Below, in pieces: positions 10,084 through 19,484 of a DNA stretch of 64,000 nucleotides. Below the pieces are notes generated by a model. It was not told the DNA's origin. It searched no databases and saw only the letters and a list, made by a program, of their open reading frames with translations. The stretch is from Bradyrhizobium niftali (GTDB taxonomy: Bacteria > Pseudomonadota > Alphaproteobacteria > Rhizobiales > Xanthobacteraceae): assembly GCF_004571025.1 (NCBI RefSeq), contig NZ_SPQT01000005.1, forward strand, positions 62,001 to 126,000. Direction: 5' to 3'. Numbering within the stretch: position 1 is the stretch's first letter; each line of letters starts with the position of its first letter. A program made the translations under genes and the position numbers.

Positions 10084-10837
10084 AGCCGGGCCCCCGGTCA
10101 CTACCCTTCCTATCGGACTCGGGAAGAAATTACCTCGAACGTGTCCGCAACGCAATTGTGGCTCACTCTTCACATCCGCGACGAAAGCTCGAACACCTGA
10201 GAATGACGTCTAGTCGCAAGCACCCCATTCTCGACATGAGCATCGCTCCTGGAATCGCTGTTATTCTTCAGTGATGCGGCGGCAGGAGCGCAATACACCG
10301 CGCTGGCCAACTTCCGTATCCCCATAGACTAGAGTCGCGGCGGCGCCGGTTTTTTGCGTTTCAGCCGGAACTCGCGATGAACAAGAGCGCGAGCTCTCGT
10401 TTTGAAGCCGCAAGACGTCGCGGCCGCTCGATCCCAGAGTCGTCGCGGACTACCTCCTTGCCCTGTGGCGGGTAAGCGCGTGTTATGGCTGCAAGCGAAC
10501 GATGCGGTTCCTATTGAGCGCTCGCGATCAGCTTTATCAGCCGCCCCAACCGGACACGTCGGTAGCCGATTTGCGCGACGATGCGGAGGTCGCGACCATT
10601 CGGAGGAAAACTCCGCGATCGCCATGTTGAAGATATCGACAAACCCGAAGCACTCCTGTAGGCAAGTGCACAATGTTTAATGCGCTACCTAAGAGCGTGA
10701 CCGTAATTCAATCTGTTTCAAGTCGCCCGTATGCTTGGGCTCAATGCTTTCAATGTGAGCTGGCGCGAATGCCTGGTACCCGAGCCCCTTTCTGTGGCTT
10801 GCCAGCGACCTCCATCGATATGAGAGGAGATCACGCG
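10084..10837. other. Intergenic region, nothing identified
   Basis: This divergent gap lies between the minus-strand membrane gene and the patatin gene. Only short frames of random composition are present. It should hold both promoters, but I could not pick a convincing -35/-10 pair. Confidence 0.4.
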
Positions 10838-13800
10838 ATGACTGTGCGCGAGCAGCTGTTTACTTTGCTGCGCAACCTTAGATGGATAATTGTTCTGTCG
10901 GTAGCTATCTCGATGTTGCTCTACCTGCCAGATCAGATTCAGGAGCTCTACCGGATAGCCGCCGACGACCTTGGTTGGGTAACGTTCAAGGAGTTCGCTG
11001 CCTTGAGCGCGATTGCGATAGCGATTTGGGCAAGCGCGTTTCAGCTGACGACCGCATCCCTGCCGCAAATCCCCCAGCCTTCCGGGCGCCTGGCTTTCTA
11101 TATAAGACTTGCTCCCGTGCTGCTTGGAGCACTGCCGATCATCGCGGCCACAGCAGGTCAATTCGCCTCGCGGCCGACGCGAAAGGTTGGCGAGGTCGAG
11201 CAAGTCGGAAGTATCTTCCGCATTCAAGACCAGGCGCTCGCGTTTGAGAGGAACGTGCTGTTCATCCTCGCGATTGCCATGCTAATCATGCTCGTCTGTT
11301 TCGTGGCATTTACTTGGCGAATTGGATCAAGAGATCGCTCGATTGATCTCGCGAGCCGCGCTAATAACGCTTACTTCATCCGTTACAGGTTTCTCGCGCT
11401 CTCGATCGGCGGCATCGTGCTGCTGACAGCAGCATTCCTTATGCTGCCTGATAAGCTCGCACAATTTGTCGGATCGTTCGGCGTGATCGCTCTCTTTGCC
11501 GTTTGCGTCCTTGGTCTCACGGTCCATTTTGCTCTCCTGACCATCAGATTTGCGTTTCCGTTTATTCCGGTTGTGTTCGGTGGGTTGTTTCTGCTTGCCT
11601 CCTTGTTGGGAGGTGACGACCACGAACTGCGTAACGTCTCTGAAGCAAACAGCTCCCCGGAAAAGGCGCGCATGTCCGCAGCCGCCGCATTCCGCGAGTG
11701 GCTTTTACAAAAACCGCGGGTAGAGGAAGCCAAGAGGCTCGGCGAATATCCCGTCTTCATTGTGGCGGCTCAAGGCGGAGGAATCTATGCCGCCAATAAT
11801 GCGGCACGGTTTCTTGCGCGGATGCAGGATCTCTGTCCGGCATTTCGCCAACATCTGTTTGCGATAAGCGGTGTGTCCGGGGGCAGCGTCGGTTCGGCAA
11901 TCTTCGCCGCTGCGCTCCACGCCGAAAATGCGTCCCTTGATCCGAATGCCGTCGACGCAAAAACATGCCCCAAAATCGCGGATTTTCTGGCAGGGGTTGG
12001 ACGGGTCCAAGATATTGATGCTCCTGGGCCGGTCGAGCAGCGCGTAGCAAACGTCCTGACAACAGATTTTCTGTCGCCTTTGGTTGCCGGCTTTCTATTT
12101 ACTGACTTCACTCAGATGTTTTCACCGTTCGCGATCCCGGGCTTCGATCGCGCGCGCTTCCTCGAATACACGTTGGAGAACGCCGGTGACAGAGTCCTCG
12201 GCAGCAGCGAGGGCGGCAGCAATCAATCCAATCTGCTAAGGGCTGACTTCCAGTCCCATTGGGCGCCCGACAACAACATGCCCGCCCTGTTGTTCAACAC
12301 GACGGATGCCGGCAGCGGCAAACGGGCCGTCATCTCTCCCTTTGATTTCGATTCGCTGCACCCCAGAGACACGGACCTGTGTGTTCTTGCAGCGCTTGAA
12401 CGTGCGGGCACTGGGACGGACCAAACGGTCAAGAGCCACTCGCTGCGTATTCCGCTCAGCACGGCCGCTTTCACGAGCGCACGTTTTCCGTGGGTGACGC
12501 CAGCGGCGACCGTCTCAGTCAAAAATGACTGCATAACCTCTCATCCGCAGGCGCGCCTGGTGGACGGCGGATATGTGGAGAACTCTGGGATTGAGACCGC
12601 GCTCGACCTGATTGAGAAGCTTAACGCCATCAAGGGCACCTCCGATGCGCCGAAATTCAGGATTTACCTGCTGTCCCTCGTCAGCGGGCAGTTCGGCGAT
12701 CATGGTTCATTCATGTTCGGAGAGCTCATGGAGCCGGTACGCGCGCTTCTAAGCACGCGGACCTCCCGTACCTATGTGGCCCTCAATCATGCAACCAGCA
12801 TCGACCGTCGGCCGGACGCCGAAATGACGTCCAGTGTTCAGCGCTTTCCAACGTTCGGCCGGACGGACATAACAGGATTGTTTTATAGCCTTCCACTCGG
12901 CTGGACACTGTCCCAGAAGACCGAGGATATCATCTCATTGAGCAGCGGCCGCTTTTGGGACTGCGTGCCGAAGGACGACTTCGATCAGTCCCGCGAAAGG
13001 CAGAGCAATGCAGATTGCCTGCAGGTGAAGTTGTTCCATCTTCTGAATGGATCGGTCGCGACCGCATTTGAAACGCTGAAGGATGCCAAACTTGCACGGG
13101 CTGCCTACGCCGACGAGCTAGCGAAGGAATATCAACCAACTCCAAAGATCAAGCCGCAGCCATTACTTGCTTGTTATGAGAGCAATTGGTTGCAACAGCG
13201 CGGTTATGAGGAATATCAGGAAAAAGTCGCCGCCTACGAGCAACAGCTGAGTGAATCGCGCAAAGATCATTCCCCGGCCCCTCAACCCGTTCCGCCATAT
13301 CGCAAGAGCTATATGGCCTACTATCAGGCCGAGCAGGTCAAAGCCTTGTTGCAGGAATGGGATCGCGTCGAGGAAACGGATCCCCGTATCCTTGCCTATA
13401 TTCTAGGATCCGTCTCTTACGATAGCGCCGATTTTACTCGCAGCAGCGAGAACTTTTCTTACAGCGCGTTTTCTCAACTCCCGCAGAAATGGCGCGATCG
13501 CATTGACAAGAACAACTCAAGGCTCCTGGCCGCAAACAAGCCCGCGGTCGACGTGAACTCTTTGCTTAATCGTCCCAAGGAACTGGCCAATTTCGTGCTC
13601 GCTTACGATGACAACGACTTTGGCAACCGGCCCGGAACGGACGACGGCTGGCTGTTTCGCCCGCGAGGAATGTATCAATTGGTCGGCCGTGAGCAGTATC
13701 AGGAAGCGCAGGATCAGATGGTGCAGCTACGCGAGCTGCAAGGACTTGATCTGCTAACGCTACCCGACGCGCTATTTGATGCGAAGATCTCGGCTAAGGT

Positions 13801-14059
13801 TACCTTCGCTCACTTCCGACTGCACCGGTATAAGGACGGCCAGTTATCTCCGCCGGACAACCGCCGAACGCTGTTCGAATTGCTCAAGGATCGTGCGAAC
13901 GACTGGACAACGGTTCGCGCGTTGCAAACGGATATGACGCATCCAGCCGATCACGCGCGGGTCAATGCACGCAGTGAGATGTTCCTCGGCTGTATCGAGG
14001 AGGCGTTGCATCCGACGAAACTCAAGACGTTGCAAAGCCAATTCTACGGTGAGGAATGA
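10838..14059 (+). CDS. Membrane-anchored patatin-like phospholipase
   Basis: A 1073-residue protein that probably hydrolyses acyl ester bonds of membrane lipids. ATG 10838 follows GAGAGGAGA; the frame is open from 10673 but that extension is unlikely. The N-terminal 250 residues hold several membrane helices (about 15-33, 60-80, 95-115, 150-170, 190-265 as a cluster). The patatin core follows. A GGGIYA oxyanion-hole loop lies near 312, the nucleophile elbow GVSGGS near 345, and the catalytic Asp in DGGYVENSG near 574. The last 350 residues are helical and charged and have no motif I know. Patatin-like proteins of about 1000 residues with an N-terminal membrane bundle are known but mostly uncharacterised. 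Two c-type cytochrome-like genes follow on the same strand, the first about 100 bp away. Confidence 0.85.
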   Translation: MTVREQLFTLLRNLRWIIVLSVAISMLLYLPDQIQELYRIAADDLGWVTFKEFAALSAIAIAIWASAFQLTTASLPQIPQPSGRLAFYIRLAPVLLGALPIIAATAGQFASRPTRKVGEVEQVGSIFRIQDQALAFERNVLFILAIAMLIMLVCFVAFTWRIGSRDRSIDLASRANNAYFIRYRFLALSIGGIVLLTAAFLMLPDKLAQFVGSFGVIALFAVCVLGLTVHFALLTIRFAFPFIPVVFGGLFLLASLLGGDDHELRNVSEANSSPEKARMSAAAAFREWLLQKPRVEEAKRLGEYPVFIVAAQGGGIYAANNAARFLARMQDLCPAFRQHLFAISGVSGGSVGSAIFAAALHAENASLDPNAVDAKTCPKIADFLAGVGRVQDIDAPGPVEQRVANVLTTDFLSPLVAGFLFTDFTQMFSPFAIPGFDRARFLEYTLENAGDRVLGSSEGGSNQSNLLRADFQSHWAPDNNMPALLFNTTDAGSGKRAVISPFDFDSLHPRDTDLCVLAALERAGTGTDQTVKSHSLRIPLSTAAFTSARFPWVTPAATVSVKNDCITSHPQARLVDGGYVENSGIETALDLIEKLNAIKGTSDAPKFRIYLLSLVSGQFGDHGSFMFGELMEPVRALLSTRTSRTYVALNHATSIDRRPDAEMTSSVQRFPTFGRTDITGLFYSLPLGWTLSQKTEDIISLSSGRFWDCVPKDDFDQSRERQSNADCLQVKLFHLLNGSVATAFETLKDAKLARAAYADELAKEYQPTPKIKPQPLLACYESNWLQQRGYEEYQEKVAAYEQQLSESRKDHSPAPQPVPPYRKSYMAYYQAEQVKALLQEWDRVEETDPRILAYILGSVSYDSADFTRSSENFSYSAFSQLPQKWRDRIDKNNSRLLAANKPAVDVNSLLNRPKELANFVLAYDDNDFGNRPGTDDGWLFRPRGMYQLVGREQYQEAQDQMVQLRELQGLDLLTLPDALFDAKISAKVTFAHFRLHRYKDGQLSPPDNRRTLFELLKDRANDWTTVRALQTDMTHPADHARVNARSEMFLGCIEEALHPTKLKTLQSQFYGEE

Positions 14060-14162
14060 AGGGTTTGATCCGGCCGCCCGCCCTTCGCGAGGCGCGTAGC
14101 GGCCAGATGTAGTTGTTCGACAGCTGATGTATAAATTTTTGCTCTTACAGGGGGATTTTCCA

Positions 14163-15536
14163 ATGATCGCGAGGGGTCAAATCAACGGATCTCTGTTTCC
14201 GCGACGGCTCGCAAGCTTATTAGCGGCGGGGTTGATGTTCGTCGCAGCTTTGGAGGTAGGAACGGCTCCCGCGCAAGCCGCGTCGAGGCCGCTTGCGGCC
14301 AATGATGTATCCATTCTTTTTCCTCCGCCGAAGTCGGCGGCCGACCTCGCCAATCTGATCGCCGTGTCCGATCTTGAGGGCCCTCCGGGATCGCCGCAGC
14401 GGCTGTTTTCCGACGCGGATTTCGCGCATTTTATCGCCAACGCCGAAAATCCGGAGCATCCGGGCGTGCCGGATTCGGGTGCACGGCACATTCAGTTTCC
14501 CGATGCCGTGAAAAAGATTGGCGCCTGGTTTGTGGCCGGCATCCGGATCGATCCGGGCGCGCCAGGATTGTCGCCGGAGATCATCGCGCAGTTTGGCCGA
14601 CAACCACAGATCCGGCTCATTATCCAGCCGGTGACCAACGGGCCGGACGGCTTCAAAGTTCATGACACTGCAGGCCACCTTATCTTCAGCTTCACTCTCG
14701 CCCCGGACCCGCCTCTCGACGGTTGCGCGCCGTTCCCGCGATCCAAACCGGACGACGAAGCATTCAAGGCGATCCTTCGTGACGTCGCGACCTTGCGCGA
14801 TCAGCTTGGGGCCGGACAGTTTGGCAATGTCAAAGTGTCGACTGCCGGTGATCTGAATGTGCATCCGGGTCTTGTAGGAGCATCGGCAAGAGCGTTCCGC
14901 GATGCACTCAAGGCTTTGATTGAGAAGCACCTCTCGCCGCAGCGCCTCAACACCATGGCCGTGATGGGCATCGCCCCACCCGAACCCTGGATTTTCGTGT
15001 CGATGTTAAGGGTCCCGCAAGCAGGCCTAATCCCAGTCCCCGCCCCGACGCTTGATGGCATGCACGTGGCACAGATGTTCAGCGCCGTCGGCGGAAAGCA
15101 CGTGGTCCCGGAACCGGGCACGAACAATCAAAACCCGGTCACCTGTCGACACGCGGCATTGCAAAATCCGCCGTTGCCCCAAGGCGATCGTAAGGGTGTT
15201 TCGACCTCCGAGTTCATCGATGGTAACGTGCCCAACAGCCGCATCGTCGAGATCGTCAATACCATTGCCGATACAAAGAAGAGCCACTTCTTCAATACCG
15301 ATTGCGTGAGCTGTCACAGCGAGACGGCACAGCCACTCGCCAGGAAAATTCCAAATTTCGCAGTGCTGGGCGTCAACCGCGCGGTGTGGCCGAAAGAAGA
15401 CTGGAATGTTCGCAACTTCGGTTGGTTTCCATCCTTTTTGCGCGGCGGCCCGGCAGCGGCGACGATAACTAGGCGCGCGGCAGCCGAGACGTCCGATGTG
15501 GTCGCCTTCATCAATAGCCAATTGCTGAACAAGTAA
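14163..15536 (+). CDS. Exported protein with single C-terminal c-type heme motif
   Basis: A 457-residue protein starting at ATG 14163, seven bases after AGGGGGA. The N-terminus is an export signal: basic residues, a hydrophobic stretch near 22-38, and an AQAA-type cleavage site near 42-44. A single CVSCH heme-attachment motif lies at about residues 381-385. The region before it has no recognised fold. The protein should be periplasmic with covalently bound heme. It sits 46-73 bp before the di-heme gene, depending on that gene's start, suggesting a shared transcript and a joint electron-transfer or oxidation role. The substrate is unknown. Confidence 0.8.
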   Translation: MIARGQINGSLFPRRLASLLAAGLMFVAALEVGTAPAQAASRPLAANDVSILFPPPKSAADLANLIAVSDLEGPPGSPQRLFSDADFAHFIANAENPEHPGVPDSGARHIQFPDAVKKIGAWFVAGIRIDPGAPGLSPEIIAQFGRQPQIRLIIQPVTNGPDGFKVHDTAGHLIFSFTLAPDPPLDGCAPFPRSKPDDEAFKAILRDVATLRDQLGAGQFGNVKVSTAGDLNVHPGLVGASARAFRDALKALIEKHLSPQRLNTMAVMGIAPPEPWIFVSMLRVPQAGLIPVPAPTLDGMHVAQMFSAVGGKHVVPEPGTNNQNPVTCRHAALQNPPLPQGDRKGVSTSEFIDGNVPNSRIVEIVNTIADTKKSHFFNTDCVSCHSETAQPLARKIPNFAVLGVNRAVWPKEDWNVRNFGWFPSFLRGGPAAATITRRAAAETSDVVAFINSQLLNK

Positions 15537-15609
15537 CAGACGCCGTCGCCGTTTCCGGTAGCCTGCCGGGTCGGCTGGACGCATGAAAAAGATGGATGGA
15601 GTCCTTGCT

Positions 15610-17863
15610 ATGGGCAGACCTTCTTTTGGCTCTCGTCTTTATTCCTGGTTGATGCGCTGGCCTCATATCACCAGCCTGTTATTAGCGACCGTCGTTGTCG
15701 TGATCGTGGCGGCCGGCCTGGTGTATTTCGCCCCGGAGAAGGTTCGCGACGCAGCCCTTAAGATCAAGAACGATGCCAATCTCGTCGCTCAATTACTGCC
15801 TGCGACCCTGCCCGAGCCATCAAAAATTGAAAGCGCTTATTGGCTCCCGCAAAATTGGAGCGCCCGCCAGCGTTACTGGTTTCACCACACATCGCAGGGG
15901 ACAGCGACCATCCCTGTCCCTTATCAGTGGTTTTTGGCCCTGGAACGCCCGGAGCTGTCCTTCTCTTACACAAGCTTAACGGACGAGAACTACCTGCGCC
16001 GCCTCGGCTTCATTCCCAGTCCTGGCTCAAAGGACTTCGCGGGTATTGCGCCCGCATACGGTTATCACGACGATGCGCCGAATGGGGACATAGCCAACCC
16101 CGGTTGGACTCCAAGCGCGCCCGCGAACCCGAATGCTTTGCCGGTCGGCTTTGCCATCCTCAAGGGCGGTGTCGATCCGGCGACTGGCGTCCCGTATGAA
16201 GATCAGATCGGGCTAACCTGCGCCGCCTGTCATACGGGCCATCTCGAATACAAGAATGTCAGCATACGGTTCGACGGCGGGCCGGCGATGGTCAATCTTG
16301 GCGAGGTTGAAAGAGCCGTCGGGCTGTCTATCGGCTACACGCTGATCTTGCCATGGCGTTTCGAGCGTTTCGCCAGCAAGCTGGAGCAGATCAAAGGGCA
16401 GAGCGTCGATCGAAATCAGCTTCGAAGCGATCTTGAGCTAGCTCCAAAAAATCAAGAAGCAAAAGGCAGAGACCGATAGACTTTTGACGGGACAGGGAGT
16501 GGCGGATCTCGATGAAGGGTTCGGTCGACTTGATGCGCTGAACCGGATCGGGAACCAGGTTTTCTATAGCAATCTACTCGATCCCTTGACCGGCGAACTG
16601 TCCGAGCCACTCCTCAAGGGCAACTTCGCGCGCCACGATGCCCCCGTGAGCTTTCCACCGATCTGGGACACGCCGTATTTCCTTTGGGCACAGTATGACG
16701 CATCTGTTCTCAACGAACTCGTTCGCAATGCAGGCGAAGCGCTCGGTGTCAGCGCAAAGATCAATATGACCGCTGCCGCGCCCGGAAGGCCGCTCTTTGC
16801 CTCATCCATACGTCTCTCCGACATCGCGCGGTTCGAAGAGCTTCTGCGCGGCACGGATCCCTTTTCGTCCGAAGATGCAGGAGGCAGAAAATTCACCGGG
16901 CTCGTGGCTCCCCGATGGAAGGACGCGCAGGAGAAATTCCGCGGTGACCCGGCCTGGGCGATCGATGAAAAGCTCGTTGAACAGGGTCGCGATCTTTATC
17001 GTGCTCACTGCTTTGAATGCCACCGAGGCCCGGTGAACGATGCTGCCTTCGACAAAAAGTGGCCGGAAGACTCATTCTGGCGCGCAGAGAACCCCGATCG
17101 CTCAGCCAAGAGCGAGAAGAATTGGGTAGAGGTCGGCGGACGGCATTATTTTAACGTCGTCCAGATGCCGGTCTCGGCGATCGGCACCGACCGCCAACAA
17201 TCTAACGTCCTCACGACGCGGCGCGTTCACCTACCCGAGTCACTCGGATTAAATCCTGAAGATGACCTCAACAAAGCCGGAGGTTGTGGCCTTCTGGCAG
17301 ATAAAGGCGTAGATCCTCTGTTTGTACTCGCGCTCATGGACGTGGTCGGCAAAACGATCGATCAATGGGTCATTGCGAACGGCACTTCTGAAGAGACCAA
17401 GCGGCAAATGTGGGGGCCTCGGAAGAACTGCCAAAACCAGCGGGTCTATGTCGGGGCGCGTGCGAGCCACAACGGCAAGGACGAGACAGTACTCGCCCTT
17501 GAGCCTCAGTACCGGGCTCGCCCATTGGACGGTGTTTGGGCTACGGCTCCTTATCTTCACAATGGGTCCGTTCCGACACTGAGAGACATGTTGGTGCCGC
17601 AAGCCGAGCGGCCGAGGTCGTTTTGCGTCGGCAGTCGTGCGTTCGACCCGGTCAAGGTCGGGCTTGTTACAAAAGCAAAGGCGGTCGAGAGCTGTGCGGC
17701 CGGCCTTACGAACTTTGATGTGTCGCTGCTTGGCAACAGCAATCGCGGACATTCGTTCGAGGGCAAGGAAACCGACTTAACGAAGCTGCCGCCTGGCGTC
17801 ATCGGACCAGAATTGACCGAAGCCGAGCGCCGAGCGCTTGTTGAGTATCTCAAAACTTTATGA
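15610..17863 (+). pseudogene. RoxA-like di-heme cytochrome c, split by a single-base frameshift
   Basis: Two adjoining frames make one protein. The first (start ATG 15610 after GGAG, or 15583) runs to a stop at 16479 and has an N-terminal membrane anchor and the first heme motif, CAACH, near 16218. The second frame takes over at about 16442 and runs to 17863. It carries the second motif, CFECH, near 17010 and the segment DGVWATAPYLHNGSVPTL typical of RoxA/di-heme peroxidase-like proteins. The switch falls at 16436-16450 next to an A6 run, and the joined reading ...LELA / LQKIKKQKAETDRLL is natural. One missing base explains it. It is either a recent pseudogene or an assembly indel; no recoding signal is evident. 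The family oxidises substrates in the periplasm, but I cannot name the substrate here. Confidence 0.75.
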
Positions 17864-17936
17864 GCGATGGGTTGCCCGTCGGCCTGTGTCTCGGCGCCGC
17901 CACCTTCAACTTTCCGCCGACGTCGCGCGCGCCTCG

Positions 17937-18209
17937 TCAGCGCGCGTGCCATTCGGGATGCGATCGAAACCTTGATCCCAAGGGGATCGAGGACAAATCT
18001 GGCTGACCCCGTGTAGCAGGCTCCCCGAGCAGGCTGCTGAGTGCCCTGCTATGGCCGAATACCGAGCGCCGTGAGGAAGGGGGGACCGCGAGCCGCTTGC
18101 CATCGCGCTCGATTACCACGACAAAAGACGCAGCGGACGGCGCTCCATGGCTCGTATCGGCCTGATGTGCCGTCGTGAGAGCAAAATCCCAGCCACGATA
18201 CCTTGCCAT
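17937..18209 (-). CDS. Possible small hypothetical protein
   Basis: A 90-residue frame from ATG 18209. Its translation (start MARYRGWDFALTTAHQ, central SFVVVIERDGKRLAVPP) looks like a folded small protein rather than noise. It is convergent with the di-heme cytochrome gene. There is no clear ribosome-binding site and no recognised family. Low certainty. Confidence 0.35.
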   Translation of the reverse strand: MARYRGWDFALTTAHQADTSHGAPSAASFVVVIERDGKRLAVPPSSRRSVFGHSRALSSLLGEPATRGQPDLSSIPLGSRFRSHPEWHAR

Positions 18210-18693
18210 CAGTGCCGTCTTCGGCGTTAGCGAGTTAACCAACGGCACAGCTTAGAATAAGCGCCCAAGTGCGTGTTCAGTCACCTAGACGGTGAACATA
18301 GCCATCGGCCATTAGAACCGACGCGCATTGTTGAGAAGCAAGTCAGATCAGTTTGCTCGAGCCGGCAGTGCGGTCGCCTGTGTGCTCATTCGCATCAGCC
18401 GAACCCAGGATGCACTTGCAATGCCCACGCGGTCCGCCGCGAGGTCATGGATAATCCGAATCGGTCGCACGGATGATCCGTGCCGTAAATCAGATCAGTT
18501 ATTAGTCGCCATGTTGGTCCGAGGAGGAAGCGATCAGTCCGGATGGACTGTCCGCCACGATTAACGGACCACTTGCACTCGTCCGCTAGTTGCGCTTGAT
18601 TGCGCCTTTTGGGGCTCTTTTGATGACAGCAGCTACCAACCGCATAGGAAGCGGCAGAATTGCACCGGCCTTTCGGCTTGAGGTCTGCGTACA
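18210..18693. other. Gap, nothing identified
   Basis: No supported gene, hairpin or repeat. It should hold the promoter of the small membrane gene that starts at GTG 18694. Confidence 0.4.
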
Positions 18694-19142
18694 GTGAGCG
18701 ACTTTTTTGCTTGGCTTGAACCGGTCGCACTGGGCGCCTTAGGAGCGGTCATTGGCTGGATCACTGCGGAGTTCGTCGGCAAACCTGTTCGCGCGTTCTT
18801 CGATCTAAAGAAGGAATGCATAGAGACCCTCATACATTTCGGCAATGTAAGCGCACTACCTATTGAGTTACGCTCAAATATGTTCAGGCCACGAGACCCA
18901 CAGGTCGAGGCGATAAAAAAAGACTGGCCGATGCCAGGGAGGCTCTTAGAAAGTGCGGCAGCAGATTACAGGCATTCGCACAGACCGAAACTTTAGCGGT
19001 CATCGCGTTGGGTGCGATAGGATACAAGCCACGTGAGGCCGGGCGGGGGTTCATTGGGTTATCTGCCTCAATTGGCGATGAGGGGGCGACCCTGCACGGA
19101 AATCGGGTATTGATCGAACACGCATTGAGAATGGATCATTAG
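18694..19142 (+). pseudogene. Small membrane protein gene with a frameshift
   Basis: The frame from GTG 18694 encodes MSDFFAWLEPVALGALGAVI..., with a membrane helix near residues 8-28, but leaves its natural course after the Trp-Pro at about 18932. From about 18933 a neighbouring frame continues convincingly (DAREALRKCGSRLQAFAQTE and onward) to a TAG at 19140-19142. Restoring one base would give a protein of about 148 residues. The 100-residue frame ending at 18996 is therefore truncated. Short one-TM proteins of this kind are common orphans and I do not know a function. It lies 340 bp upstream of the Hhe-type defence gene on the same strand. Confidence 0.65.
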
Positions 19143-19484
19143 CGCTTGCGACACGGCCACCGTTGCGACTTCGTTGTATTAAGAAGCGCATCCCCAGTGA
19201 ACTCGGGCGCTCGCAATCACAATGGCAATGGCAATGGCCGATATTAATTGTGTGGCCCGACTGCGAGACTTTTGACTAGCCCTGGGGATTTCCCTAGGTT
19301 CTTTAGCGCATCCGAAGGACTTACTTTACACCTGCGCCAAAGGAGTAGAAGACGCCGGGAAGCAATAGGGCGATTCTTTAGGCGGCCACCATAATGTCAA
19401 GCCCAGTCAAGTCTAGCTTGCGCATGATTGTTCTTGGCCGAACATGGTCTGCAGTTGCCGAATTTTCTTTTGGGGGCGCACAAT
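19143..19484. other. Promoter region of the Hhe-type gene
   Basis: No gene. The stretch is somewhat AT-richer than its surroundings and should contain the promoter for the large helicase gene. No repeat or operator was recognised. Confidence 0.4.
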
